Assembly: GCA_009785215.1 (NCBI GenBank)
Contig: WQWU01000020.1
Span: forward strand, 1-41,050
DNA length: 41,050 nucleotides
Reading direction: 5' to 3'
DNA from: Treponema sp.
Lineage (GTDB): Bacteria > Spirochaetota > Spirochaetia > Treponematales > Breznakiellaceae
Shown piece by piece: positions 7,374 to 14,723 of the stretch. How positions within the stretch are numbered: position 1 is the first letter of the stretch; each line of letters begins with the position of its first letter. The notes under the pieces are model-generated. The model ran no database searches and had not been told where the DNA came from. It saw nothing but the letters and a program-made list of their open reading frames with translations. Position numbers and translations under genes: made by a program.

Positions 7374-7468
7374 GCAATAAAAATGTCATCCGTGCCATTT
7401 TTATTGCTATGAGTTTTTACTTCGCAAAAACTCAATTAAAATTTATTGGCTATACGCCATCCGTGGCG
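7374..7468 (+). repeat. Three-hairpin module G
   Basis: Hairpin 1 (7374-7407) begins one base after the TAG stop and has 12-bp arms plus a mismatch around CATCCGTG. Hairpin 2 (7410-7434) is TGAGTTTTT...AAAAACTCA. Hairpin 3 (7455-7468) is CGCCA-TCCG-TGGCG before a weak ribosome-binding site. Confidence 0.86.
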
Positions 7469-7481
7469 AAAGAATTGAAAT

Positions 7482-9200
7482 ATGGTAAATTTTGTTCAAA
7501 GTTCAAATGATTTTCCACTGGTTGTTTCTCTTGGTGAAAAAGAGCCGTCTTGCGGTCTTTCACGTTGGGGCGGTAAAGAACGGTTAATGTTTATACCGCC
7601 TTGTGATGAGGGGCTTTTGCTTAGGGGGAACAATAGGCAGCTTGTCTATAAAGGGAGAAAGCAGTCTCATAGGTATACTATTTTGGGAGACGGCGCTTTT
7701 GAGTACGATTGTATATTAAATAAAGAGCCAGAAAGTAATGTTGTTGTTTTGAGAATGGAAGGAGCTGAACATTACGATTTTTTCAGACAGCCTGATTTTG
7801 TCCGTGATGATTTTTTGAAAGGTAGTTATGCTGTTTATAAAAAGCAAACTCTTGTAGGTCAAGGTACAGGCAAACTTTGTCATATACACAGACCGTTAAT
7901 TATTGACGCTCGTGGTCGTAAGGTTTGGGGGGAATTGTCTGTTGTCGGGAATGAATTGCGGATAACGATACCAGAACAATGGCTGTCAGAAGCGAAATAT
8001 CCTGTTGTTGTTGATCCGACTGTTGGTAGTACGCAATTAGGAAGTCAAACACATTGGGATAATGAAGATAATGAAAGTTATGACCCTTTACATATTGAAG
8101 TGGCTATTGCGGTTAATCGGTTTTTGATACCAGAAACATTAAATGGTTTAGCAACTGGATATATATATGCTTATAATAATGATTATGACCCACCTGTAAG
8201 ACCTGCGCTGTATTCCGATAACAATAATTCTCCATTAACAAGAAGATCTGCAAATGAGGGCTTTTATGATATTGAAGTAAGAGCAGGAAAACCAGCAAGT
8301 TGGAGAAGTGCAACATTTCAAACTAATACAAGTATTTCAAGCGGTAGTTATGTTTGGTATGGTTTTTGTTCGTGGTGGTATGCTACAAGATTTGATTATG
8401 GAGCCAGATGTTATTTAGGAGACTGGAGTAATAATTCTGTTATTCCAAATACATTTCCGATTTATAATGTTAATTGGTACGAAAACTTTAAGCTGACAAT
8501 GTATTTCACTTATTCATCGGCTCAAAATTATGTGCGGACTTTAACGCAGGGTGTAAGGCTTACTGATGTAAGAAGCAATAAAGCGGACTATAATAGATTA
8601 TCTACACAGACAACAAGAGCGTCAGATTTGTTACAAGGTTCTGTTTCATTTTTCCGCAGTTGTCTTTCCAATGCTTTTAACAATACATCAATGATAAGAA
8701 CTCCAACTTTTATTCGTACAAGAAGTGAAAATATTGGTATATCTGGTGAATTGAAAAATAATCGGGAAATTAAAAGACAGGCTTTAGAAGATGTGCAAGT
8801 TAATGAAAAGTTTACTAGAAGTCAAGGATTTATACGAAGTTTAATAGATGATTTATTTTCCAGTGATAATTTTAATTTTGATGTTTTAATTTTACGTTCT
8901 ATTTCTGAAAATGTAGAAGTTAAAGATATTTTTATAAAATTAAATGAATACTTTTGTAATTTATACGAAGAAGCAGGAATAATTGAACAAATAGAACGAC
9001 AGGGAGATTTTTACAGGACAGAAAAAGAAAATGTTATTGCAGAGGGTTCTCTTTTTAGACAGTTATGTATTTTTATTAAACTGTTTTCTTCTTCGATTGT
9101 TCGGGATTTTATCCTAAAACGGTTTTTAATTGCCAGAGAGGAATTAGTTTTGAAATCAAATATAACAAGAGATTTAATTCTTGAAAGTAAAATAAGTTAA
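7482..9200 (+). CDS. Large phage tail / surface protein
   Basis: A 572-residue protein. The N-terminal 190 residues include KVWGELSVVGNELRITIPEQ and then KYPVVVDPTVGS, a strand-rich domain found in phage and cell-surface proteins. A middle region rich in Tyr, Asn and Ser follows, and a C-terminal third of long charged helices (FIRSLIDDLFSSDNF onward). It lies among fibre and baseplate genes, so a tail appendage is the most economical reading. The helical C-terminus is more AT-rich and less fibre-like, suggesting a composite protein. No enzymatic motif was found. Confidence 0.5.
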   Translation: MVNFVQSSNDFPLVVSLGEKEPSCGLSRWGGKERLMFIPPCDEGLLLRGNNRQLVYKGRKQSHRYTILGDGAFEYDCILNKEPESNVVVLRMEGAEHYDFFRQPDFVRDDFLKGSYAVYKKQTLVGQGTGKLCHIHRPLIIDARGRKVWGELSVVGNELRITIPEQWLSEAKYPVVVDPTVGSTQLGSQTHWDNEDNESYDPLHIEVAIAVNRFLIPETLNGLATGYIYAYNNDYDPPVRPALYSDNNNSPLTRRSANEGFYDIEVRAGKPASWRSATFQTNTSISSGSYVWYGFCSWWYATRFDYGARCYLGDWSNNSVIPNTFPIYNVNWYENFKLTMYFTYSSAQNYVRTLTQGVRLTDVRSNKADYNRLSTQTTRASDLLQGSVSFFRSCLSNAFNNTSMIRTPTFIRTRSENIGISGELKNNREIKRQALEDVQVNEKFTRSQGFIRSLIDDLFSSDNFNFDVLILRSISENVEVKDIFIKLNEYFCNLYEEAGIIEQIERQGDFYRTEKENVIAEGSLFRQLCIFIKLFSSSIVRDFILKRFLIAREELVLKSNITRDLILESKIS

Positions 9201-9281
9201 AAATGGCTTCCTTGCCATTTTTAACTTTCGGAGTTTCCGCTTTGCGAAAACTCCACAATAAAACAACGCCATCCATGGCGT
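9194..9281 (+). repeat. Three-hairpin module H
   Basis: Hairpin 1 (9194-9227) has 14-bp perfect arms around TTCCTT and contains the upstream TAA. Hairpin 2 (9230-9254) is GGAGTTTCCGC-TTT-GCGAAAACTCC with one mismatch. Hairpin 3 (9266-9281) is ACGCCAT-CC-ATGGCGT, adjacent to AGGAG. Confidence 0.9.
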
Positions 9282-9291
9282 AGGAGTAAAT

Positions 9292-9582
9292 ATGGGAAAA
9301 ATATTTAAGGGTCAAACTGCTTTACGCTTAACATTAAAAACTTTTACTGATTTGGAAGATATTATTTCTGCTGTTATTAAATATAGAAAACCAAACGGCT
9401 CTACAGGAGAATTTAACGCTGCTGTGAGTGATGTAACTAAGGGTGTTATTTTTTATGAATGTATAGAGGGAGATATTGACGCTACTGGTTGGTGGGTTTT
9501 TTGGGCTTTTGTTACCTTTGCTGACGGCCGTACGGCTGCAGGAGAAGCAGCAAAAGTTTATGTTTGGAAGGAAGGCTGCTAA
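9292..9582 (+). CDS. BppU-like phage baseplate protein domain
   Basis: A 96-residue protein with the pattern of the N-terminal domain of phage baseplate upper proteins. It begins MGKIFKGQTALRLTLKT, followed by IKYRKPNGSTGEFNA and a WWVFWAFVTFADGRTAAGE strand pair, the segment in which this family describes a polymer-like immunoglobulin fold. It starts after AGGAG. Here the domain stands alone and probably links fibres to the baseplate. The TAA stop lies in hairpin 1 of module I. Family similarity is judged by eye. Confidence 0.6.
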   Translation: MGKIFKGQTALRLTLKTFTDLEDIISAVIKYRKPNGSTGEFNAAVSDVTKGVIFYECIEGDIDATGWWVFWAFVTFADGRTAAGEAAKVYVWKEGC

Positions 9583-9709
9583 AAAATCAACTTCCTTGTT
9601 GATTTTTTAGCTAGGAGTTTGCTTTCGCAAACTCCATTAAAATGGGAAAACAGCGCCATCAAGAGGGGAACCTTCGCCACTTTGTGGCTCGGTTGAGGTT
9701 CCGTGGCGC
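9578..9709 (+). repeat. Three-hairpin module I, with expanded third hairpin
   Basis: Hairpin 1 (9578-9611) has 14-bp perfect arms around TTCCTT and includes the upstream TAA. Hairpin 2 (9614-9635) is GGAGTTTGC-TTTC-GCAAACTCC. Hairpin 3 is enlarged: GCGCCA (9653-9658) pairs with TGGCGC (9704-9709) and encloses a second stem formed by GGAACCT and AGGTTCC. Its internal AGAGGGGAACCTTCGCCA (9662-9679) recurs exactly at 12512-12529. Confidence 0.85.
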
Positions 9710-9718
9710 AGGAGTTTT

Positions 9719-10075
9719 ATGGCTAAACGAAAAACCATTGAAGAAAAATACAATGAAAATATACGGAAACAACAAAGAATACTTGATGATTTCATTGCTC
9801 ACGAAACGGAATGGGCAAATGATTTAATGCTTTGGTACAGGGTTAAAAAACTGGAAATGCCAGAAGATGAATATAGGGGTGTATCTTATTTTTTGAATAA
9901 AGAGTTTACAAAGAAAACTGGTTCTTTGTCCTTGCTTTATGAAACTTCAGTACGATGTGATAACGAATTACCAGAGTTTACAAAAGAATTGGCTTTTGAC
10001 CTTGTTAGGTTCAAATATAAAATGTATTCCGCAGTTTTGGAAAAAGGGGGTTACGGTGGTACAACAGTTGGGTGA
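9719..10075 (+). CDS. Hypothetical phage protein upstream of the helicase
   Basis: A 118-residue protein. It begins with a basic coiled-coil-like helix (KRKTIEEKYNENIRKQQRIL) and continues as a mostly helical, charged sequence with no motif I recognise. It overlaps the GTG start of the helicase gene by 20 bases, so the two are probably co-translated. A replication accessory role or a small terminase-like DNA-binding role are both possible by position; neither is supported by a motif. Confidence 0.5.
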   Translation: MAKRKTIEEKYNENIRKQQRILDDFIAHETEWANDLMLWYRVKKLEMPEDEYRGVSYFLNKEFTKKTGSLSLLYETSVRCDNELPEFTKELAFDLVRFKYKMYSAVLEKGGYGGTTVG

Positions 10076-11441
10076 TGAGTGTATTTATTTAAGGCTTCAA
10101 CAGCTACAAAAAGGTTTATTACAATTTACAGATACGACAAACGCATACAGATTATTAAAAGAATATGGCAAGGATATTCGTTATAATTCTGTATGGAAAA
10201 AATGGCTTGTGTGGAATGGCTGTCATTGGGATATGGATGACGGTTATTTAATACACGATAAAGGCTTGCAGATTATCAGAGGTATTTATCAAGAATTATT
10301 AAAAACATCTGATTTTAGAGATAGAATTGATATTGAAAAACACGCTATGCAAAGTGAAAGCGCAAGAAGGAGAAAAGCGCTCATTGAGGTTGCTTCGTGG
10401 ATACCTGAATTAAATGTTAAAACTGATGATCTTGATAAAGACCCTTGGCTTTTGAATGTGCGAAATGGAACGATTAACTTGCAGACTGGAGAAATTAACG
10501 AACACAATGCGGATAATTTAATTACCCGATGTGCGAATGTTGATTATGATAAAAACGCAGATTGCCCTGTTTGGAAAAAGTTTTTAATGGAGATTATGAA
10601 TTACAATAGTGATTTGATACGGTTTATTCAAAATGCTGCAGGTTGGGCAATTACTGGCGATACTTCCGAACAAACTATGTTTATTTTATTCGGTACTGGC
10701 GCAAACGGAAAATCTACTTTTCTAAATACGATTATGAATTTATTGGGTGATTATGCTTCCGCTACGCCGACACAAACTTTTATGAAAAAGACAGGCGACC
10801 AAATGACTAATGACCTTGCAAGGCTTAGGGGTGCAAGGTTTGTTACTACTACAGAAACGGAACAAGGCAGAAGATTGTCTGAACCGCTTATAAAACAAAT
10901 AACTGGAAATGACAGAATTACCGCACGGTTTTTGTACGGAGAGTTTTTTAATTTTCTTCCGACTTTCAAAATTTGGATGGCGACAAACCATAAACCAGTT
11001 ATTAAAGGAACTGACCACGGTATATGGCGAAGAATTAAACTAATACCTTTTACAAACCGCATAGAAGAAGAAAAACAGGATAAATATCTTGAACAGAAAC
11101 TAATGCAGGAAAGTTCAGGTATTTTGAATTGGTTGTTGGAAGGTGCAAGGCGTTGGTGTAATGAAGGTTTGAAGGCTCCGAAAATTGTATTAAATGCTAC
11201 TGCTGAATACAGGGCGGAAATGGATGTTGTGGGAGATTTTATAAATGAGCGTTGTATTCAAATATCTGGTGTTGCTATTAAGGCAAGAGAACTTTTTAAG
11301 TGTTATCAGGACTGGTGCGAAGAAAACAATGAACGTGCTGTTAGTGAAAGATTTTTTGGTTTGCGCTTAAAAGAAATTGGTATTGACCAGAAACGAAGTA
11401 ATGACGGTAGGTACTGGCAGAACATTCATTTGAGGGCATAG
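10056..11441 (+). CDS. D5/P4-type phage replication helicase (superfamily 3)
   Basis: A 461-residue protein starting at GTG (AAAAGGGGG lies just upstream). An alpha-helical D5_N-like segment is followed by a Walker A motif GTGANGKST at residues 213-221, a Walker B/sensor region (FVTTTETEQGRRLSEPLIKQ) and IWMATNHKP. A C-terminal DNA-binding part (KCYQDWCEENNERAVSERFFGLRLKE) closes the protein. This is the helicase half of P4/D5 primase-helicases; the N-terminal primase domain is absent, so the element needs a separate primase. It is the last gene before a structured noncoding region that contains iterons, so that region may be its origin. Confidence 0.85.
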   Translation: MVQQLGDECIYLRLQQLQKGLLQFTDTTNAYRLLKEYGKDIRYNSVWKKWLVWNGCHWDMDDGYLIHDKGLQIIRGIYQELLKTSDFRDRIDIEKHAMQSESARRRKALIEVASWIPELNVKTDDLDKDPWLLNVRNGTINLQTGEINEHNADNLITRCANVDYDKNADCPVWKKFLMEIMNYNSDLIRFIQNAAGWAITGDTSEQTMFILFGTGANGKSTFLNTIMNLLGDYASATPTQTFMKKTGDQMTNDLARLRGARFVTTTETEQGRRLSEPLIKQITGNDRITARFLYGEFFNFLPTFKIWMATNHKPVIKGTDHGIWRRIKLIPFTNRIEEEKQDKYLEQKLMQESSGILNWLLEGARRWCNEGLKAPKIVLNATAEYRAEMDVVGDFINERCIQISGVAIKARELFKCYQDWCEENNERAVSERFFGLRLKEIGIDQKRSNDGRYWQNIHLRA

Positions 11442-12290
11442 CCTGTGGCTGGGCGCACTGCTTCACCTAAAGGTTCAGCGCATTTTTCATCTCATTGACA
11501 TTTATTGTGCGCCACGCTGTGCTAAGTTTTTTCATCTACACGGCTGCGCCGTGCATTTTCGGGCGTCCCCCTTGCCCCCATTTATTTTGGGTCGTGAAAG
11601 CAAGTGATTGTTTTAATTCTCTTTTTTTACCGTGCTTTGTGTTGATTGGCTATGCAGGGTTATGTTTTATTTGCGACATTAGGTACAGAAAACAGAAAGA
11701 ATATTTATTCCTACACAAAAAAATCAATCTGGTAGAAAAAACTAGCAAAAAAAAGTCCATGCACACACTCCCCGATAAAAAAAATCAGCCCAAAATGACG
11801 GTTTTTTGCCGTAAAGTGCAGTATCAAAATCAAATAAGATACACGAATTTAATTATGTTTTGTTATTCTTTGTATATCTCTATTACTAAATTTTATCTTT
11901 CCTTTGTTGCTTATTCATAAAAAAAAGGAAATTAGAAAAAGGTAATGAAGTATAGGGGGTTTCCCGAAAATTGGCGTTTATCATACACATACTGCACAAT
12001 CGGTTTTTTGCCCTGCCAAGACTGAACAAACTTATGTCTCCCTACGGTCGACGAGCTTAAGGAAATTTATTTTAACGCCGCAAAAATGCGGCTCTAGCTT
12101 CACTACAAAAAACTTTTTATAAAGACATTTTCCCTTTCAGTTTTTCAGAAACTGGCAGGGCGAGTGGCGATCAACTCAACACGACAATAAAAGTCCGCTA
12201 TGGAAGGAAAGAGAGAGTAAACTCCTCACTAACGATACGGCGCTGGTCTGATGATTGCGAAGCGAGCTTGCGAGCGTAGCAAGCGTCTGT
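11442..12290. other. Noncoding stretch after the helicase
   Basis: About 850 bases without a credible gene. A short perfect hairpin CACGGC-TGC-GCCGTG lies at 11538-11552, and a looser one occurs just after the helicase stop. Runs of A and T dominate 11.7-11.95 kb. A 141-codon open frame here has unnatural composition and no ribosome-binding site and is not accepted as a gene. The stretch leads into the repeat array. Confidence 0.5.
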
Positions 12291-12511
12291 CCAGCGGAGA
12301 GCCAATAAACTCTTGTGTTAGGCATTGCCGAGAAAAGTACCGCATACAGAACCGCAAAGAGGAAATAAACTTTGCATTTAGAAAAATAATTTAATGAGCC
12401 AATAAACTGTTCACATCATAGTGCGGTGGTGCACCGCACTTCTGCGGTTATGTAGGCGGTTCTTTTTCGGCGCTTAGATTTCCGTCTTTTGTTTTTCCTT
12501 CCTGCCATAGC

Positions 12512-12556
12512 AGAGGGGAACCTTCGCCAACAAACCTTATGGTTTATTGGCTCGGT
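12512..12556. repeat. Second copy of the module-I internal repeat
   Basis: AGAGGGGAACCTTCGCCA matches 9662-9679 exactly over 18 bases, and both copies are followed within 30 bases by TGGCTCGGT. It ties the noncoding region to the phage intergenic repeats. Confidence 0.8.
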
Positions 12557-12853
12557 GCGGGTTGCGGAAAGAGCCAGATAAACTTTTTATGAGCTATCAG
12601 ATATCGGAACTGTTACCAACTTTTCACTTGCGAAGATAAGAGCCGAATAACTTTTTATTTTTCAAAATCGGCGGAGTGATGATACTCGTGTAGTGAGCGT
12701 AGCGAACGAAACGATGTTGAAGAACGGAGAATAGCCAATAAACTTTTTCACTACGAAGTCTTGGGAAGGTTGCTAACACTACGTCAGCCGTGGGCGAATA
12801 TCAGGGTGCTTGTTGGGAATGAGAAAAACTGGGTGGGCGTACTACAGCCAGCT

Positions 12854-13008
12854 GTGGCGGATTTGTGGTTGGGCATCAAGGATGATGCCTGTATTATACA
12901 AAATATGCAAACACGGATGTTTGCATATTTTGTATTCCTTATTGAAAACAGGGGGGGAAGCTGCGCGGCGAGGGGGGGGGACAAATAATGCAACCACAAA
13001 TCCGCCAC
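12854..13008. repeat. Nested palindrome with reverse-oriented CATCCNTG hairpins
   Basis: An 18-bp sequence starting GTGGCGGATTTGTGG (12854-12871) is perfectly inverted at 12991-13008. Inside it lie GGCATC-AAGGAT-GATGCC and a stem with 18-bp perfect arms around CGGA (12896-12935). Read on the minus strand, their loops are CATCCTTG and CATCCGTG, the same loop motif as the phage modules. Confidence 0.85.
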
Positions 13009-13208
13009 CTTAGCACTCTTAGCTTGTAGGTTAATCGGGTCTGGGTGGGCATACTACGATGAACTCCCACGGTTTACAGAATGCAGATAAACTTTTTAAG
13101 TTTGTTATTTAATGATTTGGAAAAATTGCGGAGTTTTGAACGGAGCAATTTTTTCCACTGACCAATTGCCACAAAGAATAAAATAGCCACTTTAACAGAT
13201 AACGTGCT

Positions 13209-13306
13209 CCCCCTCGCCGCAGCCAGGGTGGGTGGGTCGAGATGAATAATGCTTTCAAGGCGGAAAATGTGGGTTGGCTGCGGCGAGGGGGCAAGATGAA
13301 TAATGC
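13209..13306. repeat. 17-bp GC-rich inverted repeat with flanking direct repeats
   Basis: CCCCCTCGCCGCAGCCA (13209-13225) is perfectly inverted at 13275-13291. AGATGAATAATGC occurs directly at 13240-13252 and 13294-13306. A related GCGGCGAGGGGG plus AATAATGC segment lies at 12965-12990. The region is strongly GC-rich against an AT-rich background and contains no gene. Confidence 0.8.
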
Positions 13307-13359
13307 GCTCTTCTTCTTTTTCGAGGAAAAGCCGAATGCAGTAGGGGATTTTTTACTTC

Positions 13360-13543
13360 TATGTGCCAGTTATATGCCAGAAGGTTTTTTCTTGTTTTTT
13401 AACAGTTTTTAATATTTTTAACAGCTTTTCTTTCGTTCAACAGTTGGTTAATCTGATTGTGAAAAAATATAGCCTCATATTAATGATTTAACTGGCATAT
13501 AGACTGGCACATAAACTGGTATAGCAGGGTAATTCGGGGTAAT
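13360..13543. repeat. Iteron-like block flanked by inverted TGCCAG arms
   Basis: Three AACAG(T/C) iterons start at 13401, 13420 and 13439, exactly 19 bases apart. They lie between a 21-base arm at 13360-13380 (GTGCCAGTTATATGCCAG) and its inverted copy at 13492-13513, which differs by one inserted base. Two GGGTAAT repeats follow at 13527 and 13537. The arrangement resembles a replication origin or the arm sites of an integrase attachment region. Neither protein partner is certain. Confidence 0.55.
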
Positions 13544-13621
13544 CTAAAATAGGTCAAAATACGCTGTTTCTATTGACTTTTACCCCAATATATGCCAATA
13601 TAATTCAAAATGATTTCGTAT

Positions 13622-13890
13622 TCCCCAGAGTATTCATACTCTGGATCTGCTTGTGGGAGTTCAAATCTTCCCTGGGGAATTAATAAAAACCTCCGGTTTT
13701 TATTTAGGAGAAACTTTCAGTTTCTCCATAAATAATTCGTGAAGATTTGAACTCCCGTAGTGCTGTGACCGAAAAAGGCGAAAGCCTTTGAAGGGTTGAG
13801 CCGCAAGGACGCGGCGAAAAGCACGAAGGCGGGCCTGGAAGCCCGAGACACGAAGTCGAGGGCTGGAAGGTTCAAATCTTCCCTGGGGAA
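13622..13890. repeat. Structured block with three T-arm-like repeats
   Basis: GGGAGTTCAAATCTTC (13656-13671) is inverted at 13741-13756, and TTCAAATCTTCCCTGGGGAA occurs again directly at 13871-13890. The first copy, with TCCCCAG seven-base pairing to CTGGGGA, looks like the acceptor and T arm of a tRNA without D and anticodon arms. Between the second and third copies lie GGC-GAAA-GCC, GCCGC-AAGGAC-GCGGC and GGGC-CTGGAA-GCCC stems. It could be a decayed tRNA or attachment site, a structured RNA, or a dispersed repeat. No protein is supported here. Confidence 0.6.
13682..13727 (+). repeat. Two-hairpin relative of the phage modules
   Basis: AATAAAAACC-TCC-GGTTTTTATT (13682-13704) is followed by GGAGAAACT-TTC-AGTTTCTCC (13707-13727). 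The TCC centre of the first and the GGAG/CTCC arms of the second match hairpins 1 and 2 of the phage modules. Confidence 0.7.
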
Positions 13891-14017
13891 AAATCATTAT
13901 TAACCCTAAAAATCTGCTTAAAAAACGCCGATGATCAAAAGAGGAGCCTACACCAGACTTGCAGTCAGGTTCGGTTAAGGTTCTAAAAGAATGGCTGTAG
14001 ATTTTGATAATTTCAGC

Positions 14018-14053
14018 TATAATTTATGTATGAACGGCGCAAAAACGCCATAA
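14018..14053 (+). promoter_or_regulatory. Probable -10 box and hairpin before fliL
   Basis: A perfect TATAAT lies at 14018-14023, with only a weak -35 element 17 bases before it. A transcript would begin near 14030. There a seven-codon frame (MNGAKTP) covers a GGCG-CAAAAA-CGCC hairpin. The fliL ribosome-binding site follows at 14065. Confidence 0.4.
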
Positions 14054-14077
14054 ATGTTAATCCATGGAGGTTTTGGA

Positions 14078-14647
14078 ATGTCTGATAGTGATGATATTGA
14101 TCTTGATGGCGGTGATGAAGCAGAATCCGGAGGTTCTTCAAAGAAAAGAGGCGGCGGCGGATTAGGAAATTTACTTCCAACTATATTAAAATTTGTGGCT
14201 ATTGGTCTTGGAGCTTTGATTTTTATCATAACTGTATCTGTTATAACACATAATATCATGAGCCAGGGCGGAAAGTCACAAACCGTTGTAAATGATCCTC
14301 TCTCTCCATATGTTGGAAGGCGGCCAGAATATGCCATGTATACCATGCTTGGCTCAATCCAGACACGAACAAGGGATTTCCCGATACACCATTCTGTTTC
14401 GGTAGAAATGGTTATTGGTTATGATTTAAATGATCAGGCGGCATCTTCGGAATTAATAAGCCGTCAGATTGAGCTGCAGGATTTTGTCCGCCGTTACTTT
14501 GCGGGAAAAAGCGCGGCTGAATTGGCTCCCAACAGGGAAGATGAGTTAAAGGCAGAGATTCGTGAAATGTTAAATACAAGGTTTTTAGATACAGCAAGAG
14601 CAAGGATTATTCTGTTTAGAAAATTAGATGTAATGGAAGCATTTTAA
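14078..14647 (+). CDS. fliL: Flagellar basal body-associated protein FliL
   Basis: A 189-residue inner-membrane protein that surrounds the stator and supports torque. A Gly/Ser-rich acidic cytoplasmic tail precedes one transmembrane helix (about residues 35-55, FVAIGLGALIFIITVSVITHNI). A periplasmic FliL domain with SVSVEMVIGYDL and the conserved RDxIL-like C-terminal part (FLDTARARIILFRKLDVMEAF) follows. TGGAGG sits seven bases before this ATG; an ATG 24 bases upstream lacks such a site. It is the first flagellar gene in view. The usual motA/motB neighbours are missing upstream, replaced by noncoding phage-associated DNA. Confidence 0.9.
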   Translation: MSDSDDIDLDGGDEAESGGSSKKRGGGGLGNLLPTILKFVAIGLGALIFIITVSVITHNIMSQGGKSQTVVNDPLSPYVGRRPEYAMYTMLGSIQTRTRDFPIHHSVSVEMVIGYDLNDQAASSELISRQIELQDFVRRYFAGKSAAELAPNREDELKAEIREMLNTRFLDTARARIILFRKLDVMEAF

Positions 14648-14723
14648 AATGCCAATTTTAAATGAACCTTGCCAATATTTTGGTAAAGGTTTAACATAAA
14701 GAAAAGGTCAGGCAGGGGTAATT

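Larger units (their letters stand above)
12297..13097. repeat. Array of AGCCAATAAAC(TTTTT) boxes
   Basis: Variants of AGCCAATAAACTTTTT occur at 12300, 12361, 12397, 12572, 12641, 12733 and 13083, and in reverse orientation at 12541-12552. Most are preceded by a purine run such as GGAGA or GAAAGA. Spacing is irregular (about 35-350 bp). No gene is found in the array. It also holds the hairpin GTGCGGTG-GTG-CACCGCAC (12421-12439). Function is unknown; decayed tandem units or a phage control region are possible. Confidence 0.6.

Noticed and set aside
11495-11920. 141-codon open frame after the helicase
   Set aside because: No ribosome-binding site, odd composition (Cys/Phe-rich, then Lys-rich) and no recognisable domain; it lies in structured noncoding DNA.
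12761-13013. Overlapping open frames on both strands
   Set aside because: They are by-products of the nested palindromes and GC-rich repeats; frames on both strands of the same inverted repeat cannot all be real.
12297-13097. CRISPR array or integron cassette array
   Set aside because: Repeat spacing is irregular, repeats are imperfect and one is inverted; no cas or integrase gene and no convincing attC pair (only isolated GTTAGGC/CTAAC matches).
13622-13680. A tRNA gene
   Set aside because: The acceptor and T arm pair well, but the middle is too short for a D arm and anticodon arm, so it is at most a fragment.
13700-13897. Minus-strand 65-codon open frame rich in Arg
   Set aside because: It is a translation of the structured repeat block and its hairpins; no start signal.
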